Assembly: GCA_039034155.1 (NCBI GenBank) | Contig: JBCCBI010000021.1 | Location: 1-23,330 of the forward strand | Length of the DNA: 23,330 nt | Reading direction: 5' to 3' | Origin: JBCCBI01 sp039034155 | GTDB lineage: Bacteria > Deinococcota > Deinococci > Deinococcales > Trueperaceae | In this document: positions 22,404 through 23,330 of the stretch, one piece after another | Numbering within the stretch: the first letter of the stretch is position 1 | How the letters are laid out: each line of letters begins with the position of its first letter | Notes under the pieces: generated by a model | The model's database searches: none | Seen by the model: the letters and a program-made list of their open reading frames with translations, nothing else | Told to the model about the DNA's origin: nothing | Program-made: the position numbers and the translations under genes

Positions 22404-23300
22404 ATGACAGTAAAGGAACAAAAAAGCTTCATGCGCCGTCAAGATGCGTTTACCCTTGTCGAGTTGCTGGTGGCAATGGCAATCTTCAGTACCATTTTGG
22501 TGTTAGTCATGAGTGCCCTTCGCACCGGGTCAAATGCTCTTACAACAATTGTCGGTGAAGCAGACATCATCGAAGACGCCAGAGCAGCTAGTGCCATCAT
22601 TGCCGACGAAATCAACCAAGCTGCGTATATCTATCCACCGGGTTCAGTCCTTACATTAGGTACAGCGGGTTACACCACCGTGAACCCCAACACAGGAAAC
22701 CGTACGTGGACCGTTGGTGATGATCCTATTCTTGCCATGATTACCGTGCCCGATACTAACGAAGGTGATTGCGATGACAACACAGAGTTTTGTTACACCT
22801 TTGTGGCATATTATCCCGTTGCGCGCGGGGAGGTATCTGACGAAGTACCGTATTTAGCCGATCCTGCTAACGATAACGGTGCTAATGAGAAATGGGTACT
22901 ATACGAGTTTCGTGCTAATCTCGATGTTGGCGCAAGCTCTGAGGACTTCTACGAAACGTACTTTATAGATGGTGAACCGATACCAACAAATTTTGGTAAT
23001 ATAGCTGGGCAAATTCTTGTGGATTACGTAATCCCTGATTCACTAGAAGTGAATATCGGCGAGGATGATTGCTATCCAGGTGAAACTAGTCAAAATGACG
23101 AGTACTTTGTTGGTGGTCAACCTTGTGAAAGTGTGAATGACAGAAGTGATATTTATGCGTCAGTGGCAGTAGGGGAGTTCGTTTTTCGCTCCGGACGTTC
23201 GCGTCGTGGGCGTAATTACCGTAGCCCTGAAATTCGCTTTTCACTTGCACCCCTAAATTTGCACAATCCTCTAACTGATAGACAAATTTACGCGAACTAG
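22404..23300 (+). CDS. type IV pilus pseudopilin, PilW/GspJ-like
   Basis: A 298-residue prepilin: leader to residue 15, then FTLVELLVAMAIFSTILVLVM with E5 present, then a long helix with DARAASAIIADEINQAAYIY typical of PilW/GspJ. The residue before the cut is alanine (DA|FTLVE) rather than the usual glycine. The globular part has acidic segments and cysteine pairs (CDDNTEFC; CYPGE...PC). AGGAGG (22391-22396) lies seven bases before ATG 22404, and the gap from the previous stop is 11 bp. It ends 30 bp before the window edge, so more pilus genes may follow. Confidence 0.86.
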   Translation: MTVKEQKSFMRRQDAFTLVELLVAMAIFSTILVLVMSALRTGSNALTTIVGEADIIEDARAASAIIADEINQAAYIYPPGSVLTLGTAGYTTVNPNTGNRTWTVGDDPILAMITVPDTNEGDCDDNTEFCYTFVAYYPVARGEVSDEVPYLADPANDNGANEKWVLYEFRANLDVGASSEDFYETYFIDGEPIPTNFGNIAGQILVDYVIPDSLEVNIGEDDCYPGETSQNDEYFVGGQPCESVNDRSDIYASVAVGEFVFRSGRSRRGRNYRSPEIRFSLAPLNLHNPLTDRQIYAN

Positions 23301-23330
23301 GTAGGCTGGTTGCCCAAAAAGCTATTCAGA

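Overview
The window is a compact bacterial chromosome segment, roughly half G+C by eye, with short intergenic gaps and no rRNA, tRNA, insertion sequence, integrase or CRISPR array that I could see. Several features suggest the Deinococcus-Thermus lineage (Deinococcota) or a similar phylum. These are a BTAD-type activator, a giant PilX/DUF4900-like protein in a minor-pilin operon, a CsaB-like pyruvyl transferase, a HflX with the long N-terminal leader typical of that kind of protein, and several genes without a Shine-Dalgarno sequence. The assignment is inference; there is no rRNA to confirm it.

Layout. (1) 1-6131, minus strand: a run read as peptide-type ABC solute-binding protein, two permeases, aldo/keto reductase, a small TIGR04076-like protein, then the first 274 residues of a BTAD/SARP-type regulator that leaves the window. 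An M24 metallopeptidase diverges from it (6463-7608, plus), which fits uptake and hydrolysis of peptides. (2) 7713-13574, minus: ATP sulfurylase (sat), APS kinase (cysC), a Wzx-like flippase, a polysaccharide pyruvyl transferase and a GT2 glycosyltransferase. Together they look like an envelope-polysaccharide module next to APS/PAPS synthesis. (3) 13575-14407: a gene-poor stretch with a near-perfect sigma-70 promoter pointing at hflX. (4) 14408-16066, plus: GTPase HflX, which probably really starts upstream at a non-standard AUA codon. (5) 16391-18103, plus: an exported lipoprotein subtilase, followed by two terminator-like hairpins. (6) 18350-23300, plus: four type IV pilus minor-pilin-like genes (PilX-like, GspH/FimT-like, PilV/GspI-like, PilW/GspJ-like) in a tight operon. 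The PilX-like protein carries a CxxCH haem-type motif and several calcium-loop motifs.

The strongest unexplained signal is at the whole-window scale. The palindrome CTCGAG occurs about 44 times, against roughly 6 expected by chance, 40 of them in the first 16 kb. It behaves like a highly iterated palindrome such as cyanobacterial HIP1. A second theme is short tandem duplications (15, 18 and 30 bp periods) at gene starts and in intergenic DNA. Other items of note are a promoter-operator arrangement before the pyruvyl transferase, a 24-bp inverted repeat after hflX, a degenerate zinc site in Sat and an alanine at the prepilin cleavage site of the PilW-like protein.
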